A stretch of DNA of 40,779 bases from a virus. Shown here piece by piece: positions 13,493-20,538 of this stretch. The notes under the pieces were generated by a model, which was not told the DNA's origin, made no database searches, and saw only the letters and a list, made by a program, of their open reading frames with translations. Location: positions 1 to 40,779 of IMG/VR virus record IMGVR_UViG_3300042319_003448. One strand, given 5' to 3'. Every line of letters starts with the position of its first letter. Position 1 is the stretch's first letter. The position numbers were made by a program, and so were the translations under genes.

Positions 13493-13810
13493 CTAAACTA
13501 GGTACTGTTTGGCCCATTCAATAACCTGTTGAGAATTGGCAAATGTCTGATGGTTATTAAAGTCTCCGTAGATGTATTGGCTTGTGCCTAGTTTTGATGT
13601 GCCAGATGGAATAATAAATTTACGTCCATCAACTATGCAATAAGCCGCCCAATACGTAAACTGACTGCCACCGAAATCATGGATTCTAAGTTCTTTCCAA
13701 AATTCACTAGGAACTTCTGATTTCACTTGTTCAACATACTCGTCAATACGATCGAGTAATCCCTGTACGCAGTTCGTGTAATTTGCAATTTTTCCAATTA
13801 AATTAGTCAT
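13493..13810 (-). CDS. Accessory hypothetical protein
   Basis: A 105-residue soluble protein, not recognised. It begins with a helix (NLIGKIANYTNCVQGLLDRIDEYVEQV), continues with strands rich in aromatic residues (FGGSQFTYWAAYCIVDGRKFIIPSG) and ends with a helix (ANSQQVIEWAKQYLV). The alpha/beta pattern resembles small immunity or inhibitor proteins but there is no firm match. A 12-base palindrome lies 19 bases before its start. Confidence 0.55.
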   Translation of the reverse strand: MTNLIGKIANYTNCVQGLLDRIDEYVEQVKSEVPSEFWKELRIHDFGGSQFTYWAAYCIVDGRKFIIPSGTSKLGTSQYIYGDFNNHQTFANSQQVIEWAKQYLV

Positions 13811-13828
13811 TTCTTTATCTGTTTATTT

Positions 13829-13840
13829 GGCAACATTGCC
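13829..13840 (-). promoter_or_regulatory. Palindrome GGCAACATTGCC before the 13493-13810 gene
   Basis: The site lies 19 bases upstream of the ATG at 13810. An almost equal palindrome, AGCAACATTGCT, lies 21 bases upstream of the next gene of the island (14100-14111). The gap 13811-13896 also has a C-rich/G-rich pair around 13845-13867. A shared operator or a translational control hairpin would explain the repeated position. Confidence 0.45.
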
Positions 13841-13896
13841 AATTCCCTCCCACTTGTTAGGCGGGGGACTTTCGTCCATGGTTCGATTAAAATTTA

Positions 13897-14079
13897 TTAT
13901 TTACAGTGGTGCATATAAAGAGAAGTTAATGCGCCGCCTTTATCTTCTATCTCAATTTTGTTTTCAGTTGAAACAGAATTGTTGCCCAATAAATATGCGT
14001 ATGTAATACTAATGAATCTATTTGCTAATTTATGGGATTTGTAAATCACTACTGTTTTTGAAAAATCTTGCTTAGTCAT
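13897..14079 (-). CDS. Small accessory hypothetical protein
   Basis: A 60-residue protein, not recognised, first gene of the island operon. It is basic at the N-terminus (MTKQDFSKTVVIYKSHKLANRF), followed by a partly hydrophobic stretch (ISITYAYLLG) that is too short for a firm membrane call and an acidic segment (NKIEIEDKGG). It follows a promoter/operator candidate at 14129-14170. Confidence 0.5.
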   Translation of the reverse strand: MTKQDFSKTVVIYKSHKLANRFISITYAYLLGNNSVSTENKIEIEDKGGALTSLYMHHCK

Positions 14080-14099
14080 AATTTTGATCTTTTCGCGTC

Positions 14100-14111
14100 A
14101 GCAACATTGCT
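14100..14111 (-). promoter_or_regulatory. Palindrome AGCAACATTGCT before the 13897-14079 gene
   Basis: Second copy of the GCAACATTGC palindrome, 21 bases upstream of the ATG at 14079, the same position as the copy before the 105-residue gene at 13829-13840. The repeat in two leaders of one operon suggests a common regulator or RNA element. Confidence 0.45.
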
Positions 14112-14128
14112 ACCGCTTTATTGTGATA

Positions 14129-14170
14129 CGAAGGTACGTCAACTTGATTAATGTGTACACAAAAATCAAG
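14129..14170 (-). promoter_or_regulatory. Promoter and operator candidate for the accessory island
   Basis: On the minus strand a TTTG (plus 14160-14163) is followed after 23 bases by TACCTTCG (plus 14129-14136), seven of eight matches to TAnnTTTG. Over and beside it lies a dyad: CTTGATT (14143-14149) and AATCAAG (14164-14170) around the perfect palindrome TGTGTACACA (14152-14161). The overlap of dyad and -33 element suggests repression by a dimeric regulator. The rest of the gap 14112-14246 is AT-rich with nothing else recognised. Confidence 0.45.
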
Positions 14171-14246
14171 ATTATTTTTACAAAAAAGTGTTAAATATTT
14201 TTCATTTTTTATTGAAAGATTATAAGTAGTTGATTGTCAATGAAAT

Positions 14247-14282
14247 AAAAAAGGCGACAACCGGGTGGTTGTCGCCTTTTTT
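14247..14282. terminator. Bidirectional terminator at the end of the late region
   Basis: GGCGACAACC (14253-14262) and GGTTGTCGCC (14267-14276) form a perfect 10 bp stem with loop GGGT, flanked by A6 on the left and T6 on the right, so either strand has a U tract. It lies about 20 bases past the stop of the connector gene and should end late leftward transcription before the accessory island. Confidence 0.9.
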
Positions 14283-14302
14283 ATTATGGATTTTACTTTA
14301 TT

Positions 14303-15352
14303 TTACCCTAAAAACACCGCACCATCATCAACACAAACAATTTTATCCGCATCCTCTAATCCTGCCTTATTACAGGGACTATCGCGCCATAACGGATAAG
14401 TATCTTTGTTTGAGTACAAGAAACTTATTAAGTCGGCGGTGGCTGTGCGTGCGGAGTTCTCTGCTTGCTCTTTTATGCCCATGATTGCGCCCTTTATAGT
14501 ATCGGTTGAAAAGGTTCTGGAGTCTATTCCGTCGTAAGATGTTATTACCCGGAAACCATCTTGTTCGGGTAGCACTGCCAGCGCATCAGCACTGTAACAA
14601 ACCGTCCATTTCGCAACTGATTTTTGTACAAAAACTAACAGTTTTTTGTTCGCGTCAGAAAGGTTATTCGCTCGTATTTGTGTTTTTAGTTGCTCATATA
14701 AGTCCGCGCAAAGGATTGGCAGTATCTTTTCTGCGCTAGATTCCCGCATAATGGGCAACATTGAAATGTATGTGCGGCGACTGTTGTTGATCGGGTGGAA
14801 GTACTGGAACTCTTTGGTGTTTCTAAAGAACTCGCTACTCCCAGCCTCAAATGATTCTGAATTTTTCCAAAGGTTAAAATATGCAATATTCGCCGACACA
14901 TAACGCTCTAAAAGCATTAGGCAGTTGTCCAATATCTTATCTGCATCCTGAATAACGCTCCATAAAGTGGCCTTAAATCCCCAAAGGCTGCTCTGTGTTG
15001 TGCCATTGTCGGCACTATTTTCGACAACTCCCATACTTGCCAGTACTGTTTTCTTCTTAGGGAGTGCCATCATTATTGTATAATAGGCGATACTATCTTT
15101 AAGCAATGTCGCAAACCGAGATTGTTCCGCTGTCAAGATAGCATTTGCCTGTATTTTGGAGGCAATATCATCGTATAGTTCTTCACCGATAAATGGCAGC
15201 ACATACAATTCCGTTGCTTGACGCACAAAAGGGCTGATTTCCTTCCACATCATGTTCATATTTACACCCGGATAATGCAAAGCGAAATCGGTATCTGATA
15301 TTTTTTCTTTCCCTGGAGGGCTGGTTGGTGTTACTTTGAATACTAAATTCAT
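14303..15352 (-). CDS. Duplicated-domain head-tail connector candidate (DUF6712-like)
   Basis: A 349-residue protein built of two related halves: residues about 37-100 (ISPFVRQATELYVLPFIG, ELYDDIASKI) and about 195-265 (MLPIMRESSAEKILPIL, DLYEQLKTQI) share the same spacing of helices. This matches my recollection of a Bacteroidota phage structural family (DUF6712) found near terminase and portal genes and thought to serve as head-completion or connector protein. It is the last late gene before a terminator. Placement beside the terminase supports a head role; the exact function is inferred. Confidence 0.6.
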   Translation of the reverse strand: MNLVFKVTPTSPPGKEKISDTDFALHYPGVNMNMMWKEISPFVRQATELYVLPFIGEELYDDIASKIQANAILTAEQSRFATLLKDSIAYYTIMMALPKKKTVLASMGVVENSADNGTTQSSLWGFKATLWSVIQDADKILDNCLMLLERYVSANIAYFNLWKNSESFEAGSSEFFRNTKEFQYFHPINNSRRTYISMLPIMRESSAEKILPILCADLYEQLKTQIRANNLSDANKKLLVFVQKSVAKWTVCYSADALAVLPEQDGFRVITSYDGIDSRTFSTDTIKGAIMGIKEQAENSARTATADLISFLYSNKDTYPLWRDSPCNKAGLEDADKIVCVDDGAVFLG

Positions 15353-15460
15353 GTTAATATTTAATTTACTGATTTACAAACGCTTTTTATTGGCATCGTT
15401 TTAAATGATTTCTTGCTCGCTCTCTTCCTATATGCAGCGCGGTTTAGGCTTTTGTTAATT

Positions 15461-15484
15461 ATAACGCCCAAAAATGGACGTTAT
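15461..15484 (-). other. Intergenic hairpin between terminase and connector genes
   Basis: In the gap 15353-15495 the arms ATAACG (15461-15466) and CGTTAT (15479-15484) extend inward by CC/GG. The single A-C mismatch on the plus strand becomes a G-U pair in the minus-strand transcript. No T tract follows, so it is more likely a processing or stabilising stem in the late mRNA than a terminator. Nothing else was recognised in this gap. Confidence 0.45.
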
Positions 15485-15495
15485 ATGCCATGCCC

Positions 15496-16932
15496 CTACA
15501 TGAAACCGTAATCACCGGGCCGTTCGTTGCTTTCGTTGCTGAAACGCCAGTAGTACTTCTGATCTATGTAGTTGTCCATGGTGTCGCCATAGTGTGGCTC
15601 TTTCTCTTGTGGGTACTGCTCGTTGCCTTCCCTCGACTTATCCTTTTGAAAGTCATTCTTGATACCAGTGTTCTCAATGGATACGATCACATCTTCGCAT
15701 GTCTCGATGTTGATCCTTATCTTCGGTAGAGAAGGATCGGTCTCATTGAACAATGTTTCAAAGATTAAGTGGCGTTGCTTGTGCCTCTTGGCTTGCTTGC
15801 CTGCTGGTATGCGTTGCTCTACCTCCCAACGCTCTGACCTAAACACCTTTTCGATCTGGGTATATAGGTCATCATCACTATAAGGATTGTCGTCCTTACC
15901 ACGTGGCTCACCATATAGGCGTATGTACCTGAACGCATGATTCTTTAACTCCTCACATATAAGCCTAGCCACACCCACGGCCTTGTCTTCCCCTTGCTTG
16001 GTATGGAAGCGGCGTACACAATACTCTGTCCCCATGCGCTCCTGCCATACTGTAGCACAGTTGAAATGCCCGGAGAAGTCGAACGATACTTCCAGTAGGG
16101 CATTGGGGTCGAGGTCTAATAGTTGGCCATTTGCTCCCTTATCTGCCGTGTATCCCTGCTTATCCCTGTCAAACCTGTGATAAAACGACTGTGGTAACTT
16201 CCTGCTCTTTACATTCTCCACCTCTTTTAGGTACTCGGAGTAGCCCATCGTCTTACGCATAAGGGCAAACCATTCTTCACCCAGCACCAATTTGTTTTCT
16301 AGTGCAGATGTCCACAAAAACAAAACCTCATTAGGATCTGCGAGTTGCTCTTTCTCAAATTCCATGATGAAGTTCCCATCCGCCGTTTTCGGCTGCGATG
16401 TAAGCAGAAAAATGCAATGGTGCAGATCGCTTTCATAACGATATAGATTAGCCCGCACCATTGGTACCAGGACACTGCGAAATGTGAGCGCCTTAACAAA
16501 AGCCGCCTCATCCACTATCGCCGCATCATAAGAGCCGCCCCGTTTGCCGACTGGCTTTGCGGTGGATATAAAAACCAGCGTAAAACCGTTAAAAAACGTA
16601 AGTGTGTTTTCGTACTCCGTTGGAGCAGTGTAAGGCTTTTTAAACCATTCAGGCGGCTTTTTACGGAGTACGTAATGAATATTCTCCTTAAACTCTAATT
16701 CATTGAGTTTTTCAATCACCGGTGGCAATGTAGAGTTGTATATCTGCTCTAGCGTTGTAGAGCCGAATAAACACTTGCCACGTGGCAACTCTTCAATCAT
16801 TCGGCGGATAACAAGCGCAATGCCCGCTGATTTGCCCGATCCGCGACCTCCAACCCAAACCCTTAATTTTTGAGTTGCTGACGCAAACTCGATTTGGCGT
16901 TTATTAAAATATACTTCTTTAGGTCGCGTCAT
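15496..16932 (-). CDS. terL: Terminase large subunit
   Basis: A 478-residue packaging motor. The start at 16932 (MTRPKEVYFNKRQIEF) is preferred because it overlaps the small-subunit gene by only 14 bases. The ATPase has Walker A GGRGSGKS (residues 28-35), preceded by the RVWVGG strand, and Walker B AAIVDEAA with the catalytic Glu (around residues 135-142). The C-terminal half carries the RNase H-like nuclease, beginning at LEVSFDFSG with its first Asp. It cuts and pumps DNA into the prohead through the portal. Its place at the 3' end of the late region, after the portal, is unusual. Confidence 0.93.
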   Translation of the reverse strand: MTRPKEVYFNKRQIEFASATQKLRVWVGGRGSGKSAGIALVIRRMIEELPRGKCLFGSTTLEQIYNSTLPPVIEKLNELEFKENIHYVLRKKPPEWFKKPYTAPTEYENTLTFFNGFTLVFISTAKPVGKRGGSYDAAIVDEAAFVKALTFRSVLVPMVRANLYRYESDLHHCIFLLTSQPKTADGNFIMEFEKEQLADPNEVLFLWTSALENKLVLGEEWFALMRKTMGYSEYLKEVENVKSRKLPQSFYHRFDRDKQGYTADKGANGQLLDLDPNALLEVSFDFSGHFNCATVWQERMGTEYCVRRFHTKQGEDKAVGVARLICEELKNHAFRYIRLYGEPRGKDDNPYSDDDLYTQIEKVFRSERWEVEQRIPAGKQAKRHKQRHLIFETLFNETDPSLPKIRINIETCEDVIVSIENTGIKNDFQKDKSREGNEQYPQEKEPHYGDTMDNYIDQKYYWRFSNESNERPGDYGFM

Positions 16933-17536
16933 TTTCGTCGTTTTCTTCTCGTCTGCTTCGGTAAAATGCCTCTGGATCACTCGTAATAATCAAAGGCGGT
17001 ATTTGAAACATGCTTGGATCAAGTATAGGTACTTCTTTGTCGTACCTTTCTATCGTAGCTATGTCGGCCATTAGTTTGCGCGATATTTCGAACCATTCCT
17101 TATCGCACACCTCTTTTTCATCAACACTTCCATCCTCATTTTCTACTTTTACAAAGAAAATTGCATTTTGGTAAGCCTTATCCGCCAAAATGGCCAATCG
17201 TTCGGTTATCTTACCTTTTTGAATCCTTTTATTCGTATCCACCACTGTACCAAACAATTCCGATACATTTTCATACGCAATAATGGCGTGGCTATGCGTA
17301 ATGTCCGGGTAAGCGGTCTTTATCTTCTGTACGGCCACTGTCCTGGACAACTCATTGATCACCAAGTGGAAACACCCTTCCAAAAAAATATAGTAATCCC
17401 AATCTTCCGAGGTCAATTCAAATTTACCCGGTTCAATCATATACATCCGTAATCGGTTCAACCGATCCGCGTCCTTAAAATCCTTATGACTATACGCTTT
17501 CAGGCTGCTGCCTGCGTTCGATTTCTTTTGATACAT
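16919..17536 (-). CDS. Probable terminase small subunit
   Basis: A 205-residue protein just upstream of the large terminase and overlapping it by 14 bases, the normal place of the small subunit. The middle has a helix-turn-helix-like stretch (LSRTVAVQKIKTAYPDITHSH, around residues 62-82) and the rest is helical with a C-terminal acidic tail (RREENDENDAT). The first Met at 17536 overlaps the preceding gene by 47 bases; a later start at 17446 (MYMIEPGKFEL) is possible. It would recognise the packaging site. The call rests on position and size more than on a firm motif. Confidence 0.65.
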   Translation of the reverse strand: MYQKKSNAGSSLKAYSHKDFKDADRLNRLRMYMIEPGKFELTSEDWDYYIFLEGCFHLVINELSRTVAVQKIKTAYPDITHSHAIIAYENVSELFGTVVDTNKRIQKGKITERLAILADKAYQNAIFFVKVENEDGSVDEKEVCDKEWFEISRKLMADIATIERYDKEVPILDPSMFQIPPLIITSDPEAFYRSRREENDENDAT

Positions 17537-18134
17537 GCTTCAAGTGTAATTCATAAGATTTCAAAGCCTTATCGGCTTTGTCAATCTTGTTTTGAATAGT
17601 CGTTGTCTGCTCTTCGTGCATTAACCCCTTTATTTCACTCTTTTTCCTCGATATAGAGGCTCTAAGCGTGTTTTGAAGCCTCGCAAGTGCCAATCCGTCC
17701 GTTGGTATTCTAAATTCGCCGCCATCATCGGGCATTACACCGGTTGCGCGGTATTGCCGTATTGCTTCAAAAATATCCTCGATCTCCCTTTGCACCTGAA
17801 GTATATTATCTACTACTTCAGATCGTTGGTGATCGTTTTCGCACTCGTGTAACCGGTTGGAAAACTTCGCCCTGGTCACGAAAAGATTACTCTTTTGGAC
17901 AAAGAGCATCTTCAAGTTTTCATCGTCCGAATCCATCATCATCACCTCCTCTCGCTCTGCTTCTTTCTCCTTTTGCTCTTGATGAATGCGCTGAGTGCTC
18001 ATTTTTTGCAAAATGGAGATCACACGCATCTCATTCAGTGCCGTGTGTCCCTTACGTAGCGATGGTAGCAAGGGGTTACCATCATCGTATGCCTCTATTT
18101 GCCCGATTGCCGCAAAGTAGTTTTCGCTCGTCAT
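17490..18134 (-). CDS. Coiled-coil protein between portal and terminase
   Basis: A 214-residue, highly charged helical protein, not recognised. It has runs of Glu, Lys and Gln (QRIHQEQKEKEAEREEVMMM around 48-67) and a C-terminal heptad-like region (KIDKADKALKSYELHLKHVSKEIERR). It begins by an ATGA overlap with the portal stop and overlaps the small terminase gene, so the three are tightly coupled. Packaging accessory or head assembly roles are possible. Confidence 0.6.
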   Translation of the reverse strand: MTSENYFAAIGQIEAYDDGNPLLPSLRKGHTALNEMRVISILQKMSTQRIHQEQKEKEAEREEVMMMDSDDENLKMLFVQKSNLFVTRAKFSNRLHECENDHQRSEVVDNILQVQREIEDIFEAIRQYRATGVMPDDGGEFRIPTDGLALARLQNTLRASISRKKSEIKGLMHEEQTTTIQNKIDKADKALKSYELHLKHVSKEIERRQQPESV

Positions 18135-19459
18135 ACCGCTGTCGTTTCTTGTGTACCTGCCTTATTGTCGTCCAAAGAGGTCAATTCTATGTCGCGGAAG
18201 CCAAATTTTATCTTAGGATCCCAGCCGTTCTTTTTTGCGGCCAAATAAATTGGCTCGAGCAATAGATCGCGAGGGATTGGAGCCTTAGTAGCCAGCCAAA
18301 CGTTGAAAGAATTACGGGTTTCCGATCCCGATCCCAATTTCCCTGGAGTTTGGATACTGGCTAGCGCGGGCGGCACACCTTGCCCTGAAATATTGGCATC
18401 GTTAGACGCTGCGAACACACCGAGCAGTGCATTGTCTTTGATATCGACATTCAAAGCCGTGATCTTAATACCAGGGAATTCTTTGCCCAATTGGCGATTG
18501 ATTTCATACTCCGTAATCACCGCGCGCCCTGCTCCATCTTCCCCGGCAAGGAACTCGTTGAGTTTCTTCAAAAACTTCTTACGCGCTTCGGTCTCTTTGA
18601 CCTTTGTCGTCTCCATGTCTCCGGCAGCCTGCATTGCTGCGGAATAGTCCCTGAAATAATCCTTCGGTATTTCAATGTGCCACCGGATCAGGTAACCATT
18701 GTCCAAGTTGCGGTTATGAAACACCGGCACCCGGTTCGAGAGTATAATCCAGTCCTTACCGCCCCACCAGCGCGGGATAAAGTAGTAGTCGTCATACAGT
18801 AAGTCGTCGCCAGTATGATACATGAATTTGGCCTGAAATTCCTTTTGCGGATTGTATGCAGGTACCTGGCTTATGGTCGCATCCTTATCCGACAACTTTT
18901 GCCACTTACCACACACGTAGTAGTTCGGGATGTCTCCATTCTCGTCCTGCTCCTCGGCTCTTGTGTGCCTGCATTCGTGCGCCTTCATCATATCAATTGC
19001 GCCACCCGCCAAACAGGTCATTTCCGTGAAGGTGTTGGCGTGGATCATCAAGTTTTTGCAACTTGATCGCAAGTACTTATTCACCTGTATTTTATCAAAA
19101 AACGCTTGAATCTCCGCAGGTGTCTCTATTGCATCTCGCATAACGGTCTGTTTGCCTGCCACCTCCACAATGCGCTCCTGGTAGCAATAGATACCACCAG
19201 CCACCAGTATATCGCGCTTGGTACCAAGCAATTCAGGTATAATATTGTTTTCAGAAATCAGTTTCTCCCGTTCCTGCGGCAACAAGTTCCTTGATCCCCA
19301 ATGCATTATTTTAGCAACTTTGTTTTTGTCTTTGCCGTAAGTAATGCTTACAATTCGGCCTGTATTAGGGTGTACGGTAGGCGTGGTGGATGAGGATTGA
19401 AATGAGACGACGGCTTTACCGTGCTTGAGTACCCAAATATTTTCGTTGATTTGCTCCAT
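18131..19459 (-). CDS. Portal protein
   Basis: A 442-residue portal-type protein. The start at 19459 (MEQINENIWV) is used because it follows the stop of the upstream gene (19461-19463) by one base; the longer frame would run through that gene. Features typical of Bacteroidota phage portals: an N-terminal beta part, the DILVAGGIYCY segment, a central helical part and the late motif ISGQGVPPALASIQTPGKLGSGSETRNSF. The portal forms the dodecameric ring at one capsid vertex and docks the terminase. It is coupled to the coiled-coil gene by ATGA. An 8 bp stem lies inside (near 19046). Confidence 0.85.
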   Translation of the reverse strand: MEQINENIWVLKHGKAVVSFQSSSTTPTVHPNTGRIVSITYGKDKNKVAKIMHWGSRNLLPQEREKLISENNIIPELLGTKRDILVAGGIYCYQERIVEVAGKQTVMRDAIETPAEIQAFFDKIQVNKYLRSSCKNLMIHANTFTEMTCLAGGAIDMMKAHECRHTRAEEQDENGDIPNYYVCGKWQKLSDKDATISQVPAYNPQKEFQAKFMYHTGDDLLYDDYYFIPRWWGGKDWIILSNRVPVFHNRNLDNGYLIRWHIEIPKDYFRDYSAAMQAAGDMETTKVKETEARKKFLKKLNEFLAGEDGAGRAVITEYEINRQLGKEFPGIKITALNVDIKDNALLGVFAASNDANISGQGVPPALASIQTPGKLGSGSETRNSFNVWLATKAPIPRDLLLEPIYLAAKKNGWDPKIKFGFRDIELTSLDDNKAGTQETTAV

Positions 19460-19460
19460 T

Positions 19461-19790
19461 TTAATGAGTGACTTTATATCCGTTATATGTGATAATTGTG
19501 GCGATAAGTGGCGTAATGTATTCGCCCGTATCGTTGTCGGTAAGTGGGAGCGTGCCTTTATCGGTGTGTAGCGGCGTATTGCGCTCTCCGCTGCCTCCTG
19601 GGCGATTAATAGCCAGTTCCCGCTTAGGCGCGCCGTACAGCACATTGGCTACGGTTTTTATACTACCTTTTCTTTTGCCGGATGTACGCACAAATTGCAG
19701 GAAGAATGATTCTCCCATGCCCGCCCGCATATCAGCAATAACCTGCTGGATGCTTATTTCGCCCCTGTATTGTGTTGTTAATTGATTCAT
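19461..19790 (-). CDS. Small late protein preceding the portal
   Basis: A 109-residue protein, not recognised. It has a helical N-terminal part with a basic patch (VRTSGKRKGSIKTV), then a Gly/Pro-rich middle (INRPGGSGERNTPLHTDKG) and a C-terminal beta segment. It ends one base before the portal start. It is the first gene after the two terminators that follow the moron, so it may have its own promoter. Role unknown; a head or packaging helper is likely from position. Confidence 0.55.
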   Translation of the reverse strand: MNQLTTQYRGEISIQQVIADMRAGMGESFFLQFVRTSGKRKGSIKTVANVLYGAPKRELAINRPGGSGERNTPLHTDKGTLPLTDNDTGEYITPLIATIITYNGYKVTH

Positions 19791-19834
19791 TGCGACACAA
19801 AGGTGCGGGCGTTAATTAACCTCCAAAAGGACAT

Positions 19835-19869
19835 AAAAAAGCCCGCGCCCAAGCATTCTCGGACACGGG
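19835..19869 (-). terminator. Second terminator downstream of the moron
   Basis: On the minus strand the arms CCCGTGTCC and GGGCGCGGG (plus 19861-19869 and 19842-19850) pair along their whole length with two G-U pairs, and are followed by six T (plus 19835-19840). It lies between the first moron terminator and the start of the next gene at 19790. Confidence 0.65.
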
Positions 19870-19935
19870 TAACAAGTATATCCCTATAAATTATTCGATA
19901 CAAAGATACCCACAGGTCGCCCTTCAAAAAAGGGC

Positions 19936-19965
19936 ATAAAAAAAGGCACACCGTATGGTGTGCCT
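19936..19965 (-). terminator. Terminator of the moron gene
   Basis: AGGCACACC (19944-19952) and GGTGTGCCT (19957-19965) form a perfect 9 bp stem with loop GTAT; on the minus strand at least seven T follow (plus 19937-19944). It starts six bases after the moron stop codon. A further short stem GCCCTT/AAGGGC is at 19919-19935. Confidence 0.85.
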
Positions 19966-19970
19966 AAAAA

Positions 19971-20408
19971 TTATTTTTTAATCCCAATACCCAGTTCTTT
20001 TATCGCCTCCCTTCTCATGTGTCCGTATCCAGATTGCAAAACAGATTCCAAATCATGGCCTAATTCAGCCAATTTGTCCGTCGTATCACACGCTTCTAAT
20101 CTCTCAAAAAAAGGGAGACAATCATAAAGCCCTAAAGCACCTATATCGCCAATCAATTGAATCGCATACGCTAATTTTAACCGAAAATCAAAGTCGAAAG
20201 CAATTGACTTTTTAACCCCGTAGGCTAATATTAGTCTTTGTGGAACTTCAAGAGCCTCCGTCCATTTCTGATCAAGAATACGCTTGATCGCCTTCTTATT
20301 CTCGTGCGTGCCAAATATTACACTACACTTAACCATAGCATTTTGTATCCTTGCTAATGATTGACCTATCAATAGGTCTAATTCCGTAATGTTTTTGTAG
20401 TCAAACAT
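19971..20408 (-). CDS. Moron: terminator-flanked gene of unknown function
   Basis: A 145-residue, probably all-helical soluble protein, not recognised. It has no signal peptide or membrane segment; helices include ITELDLLIGQSLARIQNAMVK and a late stretch ending REAIKELGIGIKK. Unlike its neighbours it does not overlap adjacent genes: it has its own -7 box (20433-20440), a terminator upstream (20462-20495) and two downstream. This is the classic form of a moron, a gene carried in the late region but expressed on its own, often in the lysogen, and commonly acting in host fitness, exclusion of other phages or defence. The exact role is unknown. Confidence 0.65.
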   Translation of the reverse strand: MFDYKNITELDLLIGQSLARIQNAMVKCSVIFGTHENKKAIKRILDQKWTEALEVPQRLILAYGVKKSIAFDFDFRLKLAYAIQLIGDIGALGLYDCLPFFERLEACDTTDKLAELGHDLESVLQSGYGHMRREAIKELGIGIKK

Positions 20409-20432
20409 AGTTAATTATCAGTTTTGATACCA

Positions 20433-20440
20433 CAAATATA
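20433..20440 (-). promoter_or_regulatory. Moron promoter, -7 box
   Basis: The minus strand reads TATATTTG, a perfect match to the Bacteroidota -7 consensus TAnnTTTG, 24 bases before the moron ATG, giving a leader of about 18 bases. No clear -33 TTTG is seen in the AT-rich stretch upstream, so strength is uncertain. Confidence 0.5.
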
Positions 20441-20461
20441 CGAGTTGTTTAATTAATTCAT

Positions 20462-20495
20462 AAAAAAAACCGCGCCCACATTGCTGCGGCCACGG
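20462..20495 (-). terminator. Terminator after the tape measure gene
   Basis: On the minus strand CCGTGGCC and GGGCGCGG (plus 20488-20495 and 20470-20477) pair with one G-U and one mismatch and are followed by eight T (plus 20462-20469). It should reduce late transcription from the tape measure gene into the moron. Confidence 0.7.
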
Positions 20496-20538
20496 CACTC
20501 AACATAATTCCTATAACCATCAAAACAAAAACATCTTT

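Noticed and set aside
17744-18265. Plus-strand frame of 173 codons opposite the portal and coiled-coil genes
   Set aside because: Shadow of overlapping real genes; composition unlike a protein.
20461-20535. 20-codon hydrophobic frame after the tape measure gene
   Set aside because: It is coded by the terminator stem itself; too short and probably coincidental.
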